DNA from: Erythrobacter sp. SG61-1L
GTDB lineage: Bacteria > Pseudomonadota > Alphaproteobacteria > Sphingomonadales > Sphingomonadaceae
Direction: 5' to 3'
DNA: 64,000 bases
Assembly: GCF_001305965.1 (NCBI RefSeq)
Contig: NZ_JXQC01000003.1
Span: 1,665,633-1,729,632 of the forward strand
Part shown: piece after piece, positions 42,737-52,384 of the stretch
Numbering within the stretch: position 1 is the stretch's first letter
Layout: every line of letters begins with the position of its first letter
The notes under the pieces: model-generated
What the model was told of the DNA's origin: nothing
The model's database searches: none
The model's input: only the letters and a program-made list of their open reading frames with translations
Translations under genes and position numbers: made by a program

Positions 42737-43746
42737 CGTCAGCCAATGTTCAGGGCGCGCGCACTATCGGCGTGATCGGCGCGGGCGCCTGGGGCACTGC
42801 GCTGGCCCAGATGCTCGCCAGCGATGGCAGCGAGGTGCTGCTTTGGGCACGCGAGGCGGCACTGGCTCTGGAAATCAATTCGGCGCGCATCAACAGCGCC
42901 TATCTCCCTTCCGCCACGCTCTCCTCCACGATCCACGCCACCAGCGAGATCGCGCAGGCGGCAGAATGCGACATCCTGCTGATCGTCACCCCGGCCCAGC
43001 ACATGGGCACGGTTCTGCGCAAACTTCCACGCGCCCCGCGCGATCTGGTGCTGTGCAGCAAGGGGATCGAGGCCGGAACCGGCCGCCTGATGGCCGATGT
43101 GGCCCGCGATGCCGCGCCCGGCGCGGAAATTGCCGTGCTTTCCGGGCCAACCTTCGCGCATGAAGTGGCCGCCGGGCTGCCTACCGCCGTCACGCTGGCC
43201 TGCGGCGGCGGCGAAAGCCAATGGCACAGGCTGGCCCCTGCCATCGCCCGCCCGAGCTTCCGCCCCTATTACACAGACGATGTCGTGGGCGCCGAAATCG
43301 GCGGGGCGGTGAAGAACGTGCTGGCCATCGCCTGCGGCGTGGTGGACGGGCTTGGCCTTGGCCAGAATGCCCGCGCCGCCCTGATCGCGCGCGGCTATGC
43401 CGAGATGCTCCGCTTCGGGGAGGCGCTGGGCGCCAATCCCCATACTCTGGCGGGCCTGTGCGGGCTGGGCGATCTTGTCCTGACCTGCTCTTCCACTTCC
43501 AGCCGCAATTTCTCGCTCGGCAAGGCTCTGGGCGAAGGGCAGCTTCCGGCAGCCCTGCTGGCCAATCGCCGCACCGTGGCCGAAGGCGCCTCAACCGCCC
43601 CGGTTCTGGTTGAGCGCGCAGCCCAGCTCGGCATCGCCATGCCGATTGCCGAAGCAGTGGAACGCCTGCTGGCGGGCGTGCCCGCGCCGGAAGTCGTCTC
43701 CGACCTGTTGGCCCGTCCGCTCCGTGCAGAAGGACAGCCTGCTTGA
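42733..43746 (+). CDS. gpsA: NAD(P)+-dependent glycerol-3-phosphate dehydrogenase
   Basis: Makes sn-glycerol-3-phosphate for phospholipid synthesis. The 337-residue protein has the loop [42 protein letters not shown] and the catalytic Lys in [13 protein letters not shown]. The GTG start at 42733 overlaps the tsaD stop codon (GTGA), while the 3' end overlaps the flippase start (TTGA). Confidence 0.95.
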   Translation: MTSANVQGARTIGVIGAGAWGTALAQMLASDGSEVLLWAREAALALEINSARINSAYLPSATLSSTIHATSEIAQAAECDILLIVTPAQHMGTVLRKLPRAPRDLVLCSKGIEAGTGRLMADVARDAAPGAEIAVLSGPTFAHEVAAGLPTAVTLACGGGESQWHRLAPAIARPSFRPYYTDDVVGAEIGGAVKNVLAIACGVVDGLGLGQNARAALIARGYAEMLRFGEALGANPHTLAGLCGLGDLVLTCSSTSSRNFSLGKALGEGQLPAALLANRRTVAEGASTAPVLVERAAQLGIAMPIAEAVERLLAGVPAPEVVSDLLARPLRAEGQPA

Positions 43747-45263
43747 GCGCCGCCGCCAATAATGCCGCGCCCGAGGGCGGCGATATCGCCGCGCTGGCCA
43801 AGGGTGGGCGAACCAATTTCTTCGGCTTCCTGTTGCGCCTTGCCGCGCGCATGCCCTTCCTGTTCATCGCCGGCCGCCTCTACGGGGCCGATGCCCTGGG
43901 TCGCTTCGCCTATGCGCTGGTGGCCGTGGAACTGGCCGCGCAGCTTGCCGCACTGGGCCAGAAGCGCGGGCTTGCCCAGCAGCTTTCACGCGGGGAGCAG
44001 CCGCCTGCCCACATCATTGCCGATGGGATGGTGCTGAGCATCATAACCGGCTCCATCCTTGCGACATTGCTGATGCTGTTCCCGCATGTGATGTTCCCAT
44101 CCGGCGGATTTACGCAGATCGACTGGCTGCTGCCGCTGGCAGTGATCCCCTTCACCCTGACCGACATTGCCCTGTCCGCCCTTGCCTATCGTTACGACAT
44201 CGGCACGACGGTGAAGGCGCGATCCGTGGTGGAACCCTGGACCCTGTCCATCGCTGCGGCATGCGGGTTCTTTTTCCTGCCGCATAGCGGGCTGGCGCTA
44301 GCCTATATTGCCTCGATCTTCGCGGCCGCGCTCACTGCCCTTATCCCGCTGTTCCGCGCCTATGGCCTGCCCCATGGCTGGACCCCGCACCCCTTCCGCA
44401 TCTGGAAGCTGGCCATGGGCAATATTCCCCTGGCCGCCGCCGACGCGGTGGAATGGGGCACGCGCCGCATCGACATCGCCATTCTGGGCCAGTTCGCCAG
44501 CCCTTCTGCCGTGGGTGTCTATTGGGCGGCGCAGCAGGTCGCCAGCCTGCCCTCCAAGCTCAAGAGCAGTTTCGAGCCGATCCTTGGCCCGGTCATCACC
44601 CGCAACCTGATCGAGAAGAACTTCAGCGCCATTGCCAAGCAGGTTTGCCAGGTGGGCTTCTGGATCACCGCTATGCAGGCAGGCGTGGCACTGGCGCTGG
44701 GCATTCCGGGCGAGGCCGTGATGGGCCTTGTCGGGCCGGAATTCGTCGGCGGCACCGGCGCGCTCGCCTTCCTGCTGATCGCGGAAGTGGTCGCCGCCAC
44801 GGCCGTCGTTTCCGAAGCCGCGCTGATCTACGTCGCGCGGATGAAGAACCTGTGGGTCTCGCTCACCACCATTTCGCTACAGGCCGGGCTTACCGTGGCC
44901 TTCATGGTGGCAGTGGACCGCTATCACTTGCCAGATCATTATTCGGCCAGCGGCGCGGCGCTCGCGCTCGCCCTGGCACTGGGCTTCGCTTCGATCGTGA
45001 AGGGCTTCATCCTCTCGCGCCTGCTGCGCGAGCCGGTCAACAACTGGCGCTGGGCACTCGTCTGGGCGGCAGCCCCGGCCATCGTGGTCGGCTGGATCGC
45101 CATTCAACTGCCCGAATGGCTGGAACTCAGCCTTGGCGTGCCGCTGATCCTGGGCGTCTATGGCTGGATGATCTGGAACAAGGGTTTCGGCCCCGAAGAT
45201 CGCCTGTTGTTCCGCCGAAATGTCGGCAAGAAAACGAGCGTAAACGCCGCAGAAGATAAGTAG
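43743..45263 (+). CDS. polysaccharide flippase-like membrane protein (Wzx/MATE-like fold)
   Basis: A 506-residue polytopic protein with about 12-14 hydrophobic segments. TNFFGFLLRLAARMPFLFIAGRLYGADALGRFAYAL at the start (read in parts) and the pattern of helix pairs match the oligosaccharide flippase family; such proteins move lipid-linked sugars across the inner membrane. It starts with TTG in a TTGA overlap with gpsA; a rare start codon and direct coupling argue for low-level translation tied to gpsA. No polysaccharide gene cluster surrounds it, so the substrate is unclear. Confidence 0.78.
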   Translation: MSAAANNAAPEGGDIAALAKGGRTNFFGFLLRLAARMPFLFIAGRLYGADALGRFAYALVAVELAAQLAALGQKRGLAQQLSRGEQPPAHIIADGMVLSIITGSILATLLMLFPHVMFPSGGFTQIDWLLPLAVIPFTLTDIALSALAYRYDIGTTVKARSVVEPWTLSIAAACGFFFLPHSGLALAYIASIFAAALTALIPLFRAYGLPHGWTPHPFRIWKLAMGNIPLAAADAVEWGTRRIDIAILGQFASPSAVGVYWAAQQVASLPSKLKSSFEPILGPVITRNLIEKNFSAIAKQVCQVGFWITAMQAGVALALGIPGEAVMGLVGPEFVGGTGALAFLLIAEVVAATAVVSEAALIYVARMKNLWVSLTTISLQAGLTVAFMVAVDRYHLPDHYSASGAALALALALGFASIVKGFILSRLLREPVNNWRWALVWAAAPAIVVGWIAIQLPEWLELSLGVPLILGVYGWMIWNKGFGPEDRLLFRRNVGKKTSVNAAEDK

Positions 45264-45290
45264 TTTCCCATTTCATCGCTTGCCACGAAC

Positions 45291-45305
45291 GTTCAGTCGC
45301 AGTTC
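45291..45305 (+). promoter_or_regulatory. candidate LexA box upstream of the VWA lipoprotein
   Basis: GTTC-AGTCGCA-GTTC, the exact alphaproteobacterial LexA direct repeat, in the 98-base gap between the flippase gene and the VWA gene and 56 bases upstream of the VWA ATG. If functional, it would put an envelope lipoprotein under DNA-damage control. Confidence 0.45.
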
Positions 45306-45361
45306 AACCGGCGAACGTGAATTTCCTCTCTGACAAAGCAACTGCCGGAGAGGACTGACCG

Positions 45362-47179
45362 ATGCAGAATGCCCCCCGCGTTTCAGCCCGATTTGCTTTA
45401 AGGGCACTGGCCGCCACATCGCTGCTGGCAGTGCTTGCAGGCTGTGCCCAACGGCATGGCGAGGACATCGCCTCGCTCGATCCGGCGAGCTTACCGGCAC
45501 CTCCCGAAATGGCTCCGCCGCCACCTCCTCCGCCACCCCCACCTGCCCCGCAGCCGACGATGGCCGCCGATGGAGCTTCGGTTTCGCTGCGCGGCCCGGG
45601 TGCAAACCGGGATCTTGTCCCGGCGAGCAAGGTGGCAGCGGCGCCGCCGCCTCAGGGCATCGTAGTCACCGGCACGAGAGTTCAGCGGAGCGAATATGAA
45701 AGCTCAACTCCGATAGTGACCGTCGAAGGATCTGCCGCCGCCGCCCCGGTCTGGGTGCCCCCGGTGATGATCGCCACCGATCCCGGCAATGAACGCTATG
45801 ACGGGAAAGACGTCTCGGCCGTACACATCGCCGCTGCGGAGCCGGTTTCCACCTTCTCTGTCGATGTCGATACGGGCGCCTATGCCAATGCACGGCGCTT
45901 CCTTTCCAGCGGCCAGCTTCCTCCGAAGGATTCCGTGCGCACGGAAGAGCTGATCAACTATTTCCGCTACGATTACGATGCACCGAAAAAGCTGGATGCG
46001 CCCTTTTCGGTATCGACCGACATGGCAGTGACACCGTGGAACCCGAAGACCCGCCTGCTGCGCATCGGCCTGCGTGGTTACGATCTGCCGCGCGATGCCC
46101 GCCCCCCGGCCAATCTGGTGTTCCTGCTGGACGTTTCCGGATCGATGAATTCCCGCGACAAGCTGCCGCTGGTCAAGGCCGCCATGGCGCGTCTCGCAGA
46201 CGGGCTGACGAAGAAAGACCGCGTCTCGATCGTGGTCTATGCCGGGGCCGCAGGCATGGTTCTGGAACCCACGGCAGACAAGGCGAAGATCCGCGCAGCC
46301 CTCGATCGGCTTTCGGCGGGCGGCTCCACTGCCGGTGGCGCCGGGATCGAACTTGCCTATCGCATTGCGGAAGACAACCGGATCGAAGGCGGCGTCAACC
46401 GCGTGATCCTGTGTACCGATGGCGATTTCAACGTCGGCATCAGCAACAATAAGGCGCTGATCGAGATGATCGAGCACAAGCGTGACAGCGGCATCACGCT
46501 CACCACGCTCGGCTTCGGCACCGGCAATCTGAACGACGCGATGATGGAGCAGATCGCGGATCACGGTAACGGCAATTACGCCTATATCGACAGCGCCCTG
46601 GAAGCGGAAAAGGTGCTGGGAGAGGAAATGTCCTCCACCCTGTTCACCATCGCCAAGGACGTGAAGATCCAGGTGGAATTCAACCCCGCCAAGGTCAGCC
46701 AGTATCGCCTGATCGGTTATGAAAACCGTGCCCTGCGGGACGAGGATTTCAATAACGACAAGGTCGATGCGGGCGATATCGGCGCGGGCCATCAGGTGAC
46801 GGCCATTTACGAGATCGTCCCGGCCGGAGGCGAAGGCTGGATCAGCCCGAGGCGTTACCAGATGCAGCCCGATGCCGAAGCCATGGCGTCAGACGAAGTC
46901 GCCTTCGTGAAGCTGCGCTACAAGCTGCCGGACGGGACGACCTCGAAACTGATCGAGCGCGCCGTGTCCTCCCGCACGATGGACTTCGCCCGCGCGCCGA
47001 GCGGCGACATGGCCTTTGCCACGGCGGTTGCCGCCTATGGCCAGAAACTGCGCGGCGATCCGCTGATGGGCGAATTCAGCTATGCCGACATCGTGACGCT
47101 GGCCGACGGGCAGAACGATTTCTGGCGGCAGGAATTCCTGCGGCTTGCCAGCCTTGCCGGCGGACTGGACGGAAGCTGA
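45362..47179 (+). CDS. VWA-domain lipoprotein (YfbK-like) with a TonB-receptor-like segment
   Basis: A 605-residue exported lipoprotein: signal peptide with lipobox LAGC (Cys28), a run of ten prolines (52-61), a segment IVVTGTRVQRSEY (100-112) resembling the N-terminal motif of sphingomonad TonB-dependent receptors, a VWFA-N-like region, then a von Willebrand factor A domain with metal site LDVSGSMNS (Asp257-Ser262) and LCTDGDFNVG. The C-terminal DUF3520-like part continues to the end. Likely bound to the outer or inner membrane; role unknown. A candidate LexA box is upstream, and an OmpA/BON protein gene follows 22 bases later. Confidence 0.85.
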   Translation: MQNAPRVSARFALRALAATSLLAVLAGCAQRHGEDIASLDPASLPAPPEMAPPPPPPPPPPAPQPTMAADGASVSLRGPGANRDLVPASKVAAAPPPQGIVVTGTRVQRSEYESSTPIVTVEGSAAAAPVWVPPVMIATDPGNERYDGKDVSAVHIAAAEPVSTFSVDVDTGAYANARRFLSSGQLPPKDSVRTEELINYFRYDYDAPKKLDAPFSVSTDMAVTPWNPKTRLLRIGLRGYDLPRDARPPANLVFLLDVSGSMNSRDKLPLVKAAMARLADGLTKKDRVSIVVYAGAAGMVLEPTADKAKIRAALDRLSAGGSTAGGAGIELAYRIAEDNRIEGGVNRVILCTDGDFNVGISNNKALIEMIEHKRDSGITLTTLGFGTGNLNDAMMEQIADHGNGNYAYIDSALEAEKVLGEEMSSTLFTIAKDVKIQVEFNPAKVSQYRLIGYENRALRDEDFNNDKVDAGDIGAGHQVTAIYEIVPAGGEGWISPRRYQMQPDAEAMASDEVAFVKLRYKLPDGTTSKLIERAVSSRTMDFARAPSGDMAFATAVAAYGQKLRGDPLMGEFSYADIVTLADGQNDFWRQEFLRLASLAGGLDGS

Positions 47180-47201
47180 ATCGATTGCCTATGAGGCAGG
47201 G

Positions 47202-47942
47202 GTGAAACGCTCTCCCCTGCTTCCGCTTGCCCTGGGCCTTGCCCTTGTGGTGCTGCTCGCCCTGTTCGGCGCGCGGATGACCGGCCCCGCGCTGGCAGAG
47301 GGCCTTTCGCACAAGGCGCAAGCCGCGATTGCCGAGGCAGGCGGAACCGGCATCACGGCGCGCTTCAGCACGGCCAGGGGCCAGCCAAGCCGCCATCCAC
47401 TGCTGCAAGGCGGCAGGAAGCTGGACGACGCCACCCGCGCCCGCGTGGCCCGTGCAGTGGCCGCCATTCCCGGCGTGGGCGGCGTGCGCTGGGAGGACGG
47501 CTCCACCCTAGCCTCACGCGCGGCGCCTGCCGAACGCCCGGTTCATTGCGAAAACGACGTGGCCGCGCTGCTACATTCCCGCTCCATCAGGTTCGAGGAA
47601 GGCTCCAGCCGGATCGACGCTTCAAGTGTCGGCCTGCTTGACGAGGTCGCCTCAGCACTTCGCCCCTGCCTGGGCGCAATCATCGCCATCACGGGCCATA
47701 CGGATTCATCCGGGCCGGAACCGGGCAACCTCGCCCTCTCGCGCGAAAGAGCAAATGCCGTGCTGGCCGCTCTTGTCGGGCGAGGCATTCCCGCCGACGG
47801 GTTGAGGGCCAGCGGCGTCGGCTCCACCCTGCCGGTCGCCGGGCTGGACCCGGCCGACCCGGCCAATCGCCGCATCGAATTCGCGGTCATCGAAAGCATA
47901 CCGCTCAAGCCGACGCCGGTCGACACGCCAGGGCCGCGTTAG
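47202..47942 (+). CDS. BON/OmpA-domain membrane protein
   Basis: A 246-residue protein: N-terminal transmembrane helix (5-25, LLPLALGLALVVLLALFGA), a BON-like region (about 45-110, ending IPGVGGVRWEDG) and a C-terminal OmpA-like peptidoglycan-binding domain with FEEGSSRIDAS, ITGHTDSSG and ALSRERANAVLAALVGRG. GTG 47202 follows GAGGCAGG and gives a clean N-terminal anchor; an earlier TTG lies inside the VWA gene. It likely spans from the inner membrane to the cell wall and may work with the VWA lipoprotein. Confidence 0.78.
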   Translation: MKRSPLLPLALGLALVVLLALFGARMTGPALAEGLSHKAQAAIAEAGGTGITARFSTARGQPSRHPLLQGGRKLDDATRARVARAVAAIPGVGGVRWEDGSTLASRAAPAERPVHCENDVAALLHSRSIRFEEGSSRIDASSVGLLDEVASALRPCLGAIIAITGHTDSSGPEPGNLALSRERANAVLAALVGRGIPADGLRASGVGSTLPVAGLDPADPANRRIEFAVIESIPLKPTPVDTPGPR

Positions 47943-48000
47943 CGCCCTTGGCGAGAGGCCGCGCAGCCCTTAGAGCCATCGCGAAAGGAATTATGCGCCC

Positions 48001-48117
48001 ATGCCGATCTGGCTTGAATTGCTGGTGCTGCTGCTGATCGTCTTCGCGGCGGGCATGGCACTTGGCTGGGCGCTGTGGGGCGGTGCGCCGGCCCCTGTCA
48101 GGGAGGACAAGGAATGA
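48001..48117 (+). CDS. 38-residue membrane protein
   Basis: A tiny frame, MPIWLELLVLLLIVFAAGMA, then LGWALWGG and a short polar tail ending in VREDKE. It is a single hydrophobic helix with short tails. Its stop overlaps the start of the next gene in an ATGA junction, the strongest sign of a real, coupled gene. Function unknown; perhaps a small partner of the adjacent anchored helix-hairpin-helix protein. Confidence 0.6.
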   Translation: MPIWLELLVLLLIVFAAGMALGWALWGGAPAPVREDKE

Positions 48118-48602
48118 TGGAACTGGTTGCCGCCAATTGGTGGCTGTTCGTGATCGCGCTGATCATCGGCATCGCGGTTGCATGGTGGATCTTCGTCGCC
48201 AACCGCAAGACCCGCGTGGTCACTACCCGCCGGCCCGACGTGCTGGATGAAGGCGCAGCGCCTGCCCAGCGCAATCAGGCCCTGATCGATGCACCCGCAG
48301 CCAATGCGGCCGCCAAGGCCGAGCCGGCGCCTACCCCCGCGCCTGCCGCTACGGCCTCCGCTGCCGGAGACGATCTCAAGCGGATCAAGGGTGTCGGCCC
48401 CAAGCTGGAAAAGCTGCTCCATTCGCTGGGCGTGACGACCTATGCCGAAATCGCGGGCTGGAACGATGCGGATATTGACCGGATCGACGCCCAGCTTGGC
48501 ACTTTCGCCGGCCGCATCCGGCGCGACAACTGGCCCGAACAGGCGAAGTTACTCGCCGCCGGGGACGATGGAGGTTTCAAGGCCAAATTCGGGGCAGTCT
48601 GA
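48114..48602 (+). CDS. membrane-anchored helix-hairpin-helix protein (NuoE C-terminal-like domain)
   Basis: A 162-residue protein: transmembrane helix (about 8-28), a Pro/Ala-rich linker (about 58-82) and a C-terminal helix-hairpin-helix domain with LKRIKGVGPKLEKLLHSLGV and AGRIRRDNWPEQAKLL. This fusion recalls the helix-hairpin-helix tail of alphaproteobacterial NADH-quinone oxidoreductase subunit E and some 50S L21-associated proteins. Role unknown; cytoplasmic domain facing DNA or a protein partner is possible. Confidence 0.72.
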   Translation: MMELVAANWWLFVIALIIGIAVAWWIFVANRKTRVVTTRRPDVLDEGAAPAQRNQALIDAPAANAAAKAEPAPTPAPAATASAAGDDLKRIKGVGPKLEKLLHSLGVTTYAEIAGWNDADIDRIDAQLGTFAGRIRRDNWPEQAKLLAAGDDGGFKAKFGAV

Positions 48603-48676
48603 CCTTCGTAACCGATCCCTCTTGCTAGGCTTTCCGCGGCCCGCTAGTTGACCGGTTTCAGAGGAGACTATCCCTT

Positions 48677-49852
48677 ATGGTTCCCTTCGACTGGGCCGAT
48701 CCTTTCGATCTCGACAGCCAGCTTACCGAAGAAGAACGGATGATCCGCGATGCCGCGCATGGCTTCGCGCAGTCCGAACTGCAGCCGCGCGTGATCGACG
48801 CGTTCCGCGATGAAGTGGACGCGCCGGAACTGTTCCGCCTGTTCGGCCAGTCGGGCCTGCTGGGAGTTACGATCCCTGAGGAATTTGGCGGCGCAGGCGC
48901 AGGCTATGTCGCCTACGGCCTTGTCGCGCGGGAGATCGAGCGGGTCGATTCCGGCTATCGGTCGATGGCCAGCGTCCAGTCCAGCCTCGTGATGTATCCC
49001 ATTTACGCCTATGGGTCCGACGAGCAGCGCCGCAAATATCTGCCCGGCCTCGCCTCTGGCGAACTGATCGGCTGCTTCGGCCTGACCGAACCCGATGCCG
49101 GCAGCGATCCGGGCGGTATGCGCACGGTCGCCAAGCCCGACGGCGACGGCTACGTCATTTCCGGCAGCAAGACCTGGATCAGCAATTCCCCCTTCGCCGA
49201 TGTCTTCGTAGTCTGGGCAAAGAGCGAGGCCCATGGCGGCAAGATCCGCGGCTTCGTGCTGGAAAAGGGCATGGCCGGGCTTGAGGCGCCGAAGATCGAA
49301 GGCAAGATCTCGCTGCGTGCCAGCACCACCGGCATGATCATGATGGACGAGGTGAAGGTGCCGGGCGATGCCCTGCTGCCCAATGTGGAAGGGCTGAAGG
49401 GGCCTTTCGGCTGCCTCAACCGCGCACGCTATGGCATCTCCTGGGGCGCCATGGGTGCGGCGGAGTTCTGCTATGCCGCCGCACGCCAATATGGCCTCGA
49501 TCGCAAGCAGTTCGGCCGTCCGCTGGCGGGCACGCAGCTGTTCCAGAAGAAGCTGGCCGACATGGCGACCGAAATCACGCTGGGCCTGCAAGGCTCCCTG
49601 CGCGTCGGCCGCCTGATGGAAGAACACCGCTTCGCGCCCGACATGATCAGCATGGTGAAGCGCAACAATGTCGGCAAGGCGCTCGACATCGCCCGCATGG
49701 CCCGCGACATGCATGGCGGCAACGGCATTTCCGAGGAATATCAGGTGATCCGCCACATGGTGAACCTCGAAACCGTGAACACCTATGAAGGCACGCATGA
49801 CATCCACGCCCTGATCCTGGGCCGTGCGATCACCGGGCTGGCTGCGTTCTAG
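48677..49852 (+). CDS. gcdH: glutaryl-CoA dehydrogenase-like acyl-CoA dehydrogenase
   Basis: Flavoenzyme that oxidises and decarboxylates glutaryl-CoA to crotonyl-CoA in lysine and tryptophan breakdown. The 391-residue protein opens with [22 protein letters not shown], has [13 protein letters not shown] and the catalytic Glu in [17 protein letters not shown], all characteristic of GcdH over other acyl-CoA dehydrogenases. Single-gene unit; a structured intergenic element follows. Confidence 0.9.
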   Translation: MVPFDWADPFDLDSQLTEEERMIRDAAHGFAQSELQPRVIDAFRDEVDAPELFRLFGQSGLLGVTIPEEFGGAGAGYVAYGLVAREIERVDSGYRSMASVQSSLVMYPIYAYGSDEQRRKYLPGLASGELIGCFGLTEPDAGSDPGGMRTVAKPDGDGYVISGSKTWISNSPFADVFVVWAKSEAHGGKIRGFVLEKGMAGLEAPKIEGKISLRASTTGMIMMDEVKVPGDALLPNVEGLKGPFGCLNRARYGISWGAMGAAEFCYAAARQYGLDRKQFGRPLAGTQLFQKKLADMATEITLGLQGSLRVGRLMEEHRFAPDMISMVKRNNVGKALDIARMARDMHGGNGISEEYQVIRHMVNLETVNTYEGTHDIHALILGRAITGLAAF

Positions 49853-49855
49853 AAA

Positions 49856-49877
49856 TCCCTCCCCATCGGGGGAGGGA
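49856..49877 (+). terminator. hairpin terminator downstream of gcdH
   Basis: TCCCTCCCC pairs perfectly with GGGGAGGGA (49856-49864, 49869-49877) around loop ATCG, four bases after the stop codon. It is the first part of a longer structured intergenic sequence (to about 49990) that contains CCATG/CATGG and AGGGGCAC/GTGCCCCT inverted repeats. The same CCTCCCC-type hairpin occurs at 17259-17279 and 57175-57204. Confidence 0.55.
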
Positions 49878-50058
49878 GACCATGCGCAGCATGGTGGAGG
49901 GGCACCTGGCGCTACGTTCTGCCGAAGGGCCGTGCCCCTCAGTCAGCCCTACGGGCCGCCACCTCCCCGAAGCGGGAAGGATCGAACCGTCCCAAATCTG
50001 CGGAAAGCCTCCCCCGCCCCATAGGCACGCCCTGCCCGGCCACCTATAGCCTCTGGCC

Positions 50059-51828
50059 ATGCGCCCATCCCCCGCCACGCTGCTGCACGATGTGTTCGGC
50101 TTCGAACATTTCCGCGGCGTGCAGGAACAGGTGGTGGAGCGGGTTCTGGAAGGCCGGGGCACGCTGGCGATCATGCCCACCGGCGCGGGCAAGTCGCTGT
50201 GCTATCAGCTCCCCGCCATTGCCCTGCCCGGCTGCTGCGTCGTCATTTCGCCGCTGATCGCGCTGATGCACGATCAATTGCGCAGCGCCCAGGCACTGGG
50301 CATCCGCGCCGCGAGCCTCACTTCTGCCGATGCAGACTGGCGCGAGACGCAGGACCGGCTCGTCGCAGGCGAGTTGGACCTGCTCTATGTCGCGCCTGAG
50401 CGGGCCAGTGGCGAGCATTTCCGCAATTTGCTCGAACGGTCCAAAATCTGCCTCTTCGCCATCGACGAGGCCCATTGCGTTTCCGAATGGGGGCATGATT
50501 TCCGCCCCGATTACCGCCTGCTGCGCCCGCTGCTGGACGCCTTTCCGCAGGTGCCGCGCCTTGCACTGACGGCCACGGCGGATCACCACACCCGCACGGA
50601 CATTCTCGCCCAGTTGGGTATTCCGGACGAAGGCCTGATCGTATCGGGCTTCGACCGGCCGAATATCCGCTATGCCGTGCAACCGCGTGACGGGCTGTCG
50701 CGCCAGCTGGCCGATATTCTGGCGGCCAATTCCGGCCCCGGCATCATCTATGCCCCTACCCGTGCGCAGACCGAGCGGCTGGCCGAAAGCCTTGCAGCCA
50801 AGGGCGCGCGCCGCGTGCTGCCCTATCACGCCGGGCTGGACCCGGAAGTGCGCGCCCGCAATCAGGCTGCCTTCATCGCCAGCGAAGATATGGTGATGGT
50901 CGCCACGGTCGCTTTCGGCATGGGGATCGACAAGCCGGATGTGCGTTTCGTGGTCCATGCCGGCCTGCCCAAGAGCATCGAGAGCTATTATCAGGAAAGT
51001 GGTCGCGCCGGGCGCGATGGCGATCCGGCGCAGGCCACCCTGTTGTGGGGGCCGGAAGACTTCGTCCGCGCCCGCCAGCGCATTGCAGAGGCGGAAGAGG
51101 CGCGCCAACCGGGCGAGCGTGCCCGGATCGGTGCACTGGGGGCGCTGGTCGAAACGGCAAGCTGTCGCCGCGCCGTGCTGCTGCGCCATTTCGGCGAACA
51201 CCCGCCCGCCACTTGCGGTAATTGCGACAATTGCCTCAGCCCGCCCAAGGGCGTGGACGGCACGGAAGTGGCCCGCAAGCTGCTCTCAGCCGCCTATCGC
51301 ACAGGGCAGAGCTTCGGCCTTGGCCATCTGGAGGCCGTGCTGCTGGGGCAGGAAGACGAAAAAGTTATCCAGCGCGGGCACAATGCCCTGTCAGTCTTCG
51401 GGATCGTCGAAGGGGATGAAGCCGCGCTGATCAAGCCCGTGGCCCGCGCCCTGCTGGTGCGGGGCGCGCTGGAGACGACCGAACATGGCGGGCTGATGCT
51501 CGGCCAGTCCGCCCGCGCGATCCTGCGCGGGGAGGAAAGCGTGGAACTGATCCTGCCCCCGGCACGGGTGCGGCGCGGCAAGCGCGGCGGCAGCACGGCC
51601 AATCCGGTGGACGATCCGCTGTTCAATGCGCTGCGTGAATTGCGGCGCGATCTGGCGCGCGACGCAGATGTGCCGCCCTATGTCATCTTCCATGACAGCA
51701 CTTTGCGCGAACTGGCCGCGCGGCGTCCGCGCAACCAGGCGGAACTGGCGGACGTGCCCGGCATCGGCACCCGCAAGCGCGAAGCCTATGGCGATGTGTT
51801 CCTGCGGGCGATTGCGGCCTTCACCTGA
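50059..51828 (+). CDS. recQ: ATP-dependent DNA helicase RecQ
   Basis: 3'-5' helicase in recombination and replication repair. The 589-residue protein has Walker A MPTGAGKSLCYQLPA, DEAH box DEAHCVSEWGHDFRPDY, motif VI-type QESGRAGRDG, the RecQ zinc cluster (CRRAVLLRHFGE plus CGNCDNC) and a C-terminal HRDC domain (LREL... GIGTRKREAYG). ATG 50059 lies in a 206-base gap after gcdH. Confidence 0.96.
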   Translation: MRPSPATLLHDVFGFEHFRGVQEQVVERVLEGRGTLAIMPTGAGKSLCYQLPAIALPGCCVVISPLIALMHDQLRSAQALGIRAASLTSADADWRETQDRLVAGELDLLYVAPERASGEHFRNLLERSKICLFAIDEAHCVSEWGHDFRPDYRLLRPLLDAFPQVPRLALTATADHHTRTDILAQLGIPDEGLIVSGFDRPNIRYAVQPRDGLSRQLADILAANSGPGIIYAPTRAQTERLAESLAAKGARRVLPYHAGLDPEVRARNQAAFIASEDMVMVATVAFGMGIDKPDVRFVVHAGLPKSIESYYQESGRAGRDGDPAQATLLWGPEDFVRARQRIAEAEEARQPGERARIGALGALVETASCRRAVLLRHFGEHPPATCGNCDNCLSPPKGVDGTEVARKLLSAAYRTGQSFGLGHLEAVLLGQEDEKVIQRGHNALSVFGIVEGDEAALIKPVARALLVRGALETTEHGGLMLGQSARAILRGEESVELILPPARVRRGKRGGSTANPVDDPLFNALRELRRDLARDADVPPYVIFHDSTLRELAARRPRNQAELADVPGIGTRKREAYGDVFLRAIAAFT

Positions 51829-51850
51829 GCGGGCCGCTCCCGACGGGCAC

Positions 51851-52384
51851 CTATTCCGGCAGCACGTCATCCGGTGAGACGATAATCACCACACGCCGGT
51901 TTTCCTGCCGACCTTCTTCCGTTTCATTGCTCGCTATAGGCTGGGTTTCTCCCAAGCCAGCGGCCTGAACGCGTCCTTCCGTCATCCCGCCGGTGACGAG
52001 GGACTGCCGCACTGCGTTCGCGCGGCGCAGCGACAGGTCCATATTATAGGATTCCTCCCCAATGGAATCCGCATGGCCTTCCACATCGGCCCCATGAATG
52101 CCCACCGCGGCAAGTTCATGTGCCATGGTGCCAATCCGCGTCATCTGGTCAGCGGCAAGGTCCGCGCCATTGGTGGGAAACAGCAATTTGCCATCCAGCC
52201 CGAGCAGCCATTGATCGCCTTCTTCGCGGAATTCATAATGCCGCAGCTTGGCAATCTGCTCTGCGGAATAGGGCGAAGCGGGCGCGTCAGGGATCGTCTG
52301 GCACGCGAGCAAGGGTAGGAACGCCACGGAAGCCGCGATGCGCTTCAAGGTTCGTCCAACGCCTGCCCGCTCAACCGAATACAT
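51851..52384 (-). CDS. yfiB: OmpA-like lipoprotein YfiB homologue
   Basis: A 177-residue outer-membrane lipoprotein: lipobox LLAC (Cys28), then KLRHYEFREEGDQWLLGLDGKLLF (in pieces) and an OmpA peptidoglycan-binding domain with DVEGHADSIGEESYN and LSLRRANAVRQSL. ATG 52384 is preceded by AGGAGGA. It is encoded downstream of a GGDEF protein and a YfiR-like protein in the same order as Pseudomonas yfiRNB, where YfiB sequesters YfiR at the outer membrane and so frees YfiN. It overlaps yfiN by 14 bases. Confidence 0.8.
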   Translation of the reverse strand: MYSVERAGVGRTLKRIAASVAFLPLLACQTIPDAPASPYSAEQIAKLRHYEFREEGDQWLLGLDGKLLFPTNGADLAADQMTRIGTMAHELAAVGIHGADVEGHADSIGEESYNMDLSLRRANAVRQSLVTGGMTEGRVQAAGLGETQPIASNETEEGRQENRRVVIIVSPDDVLPE

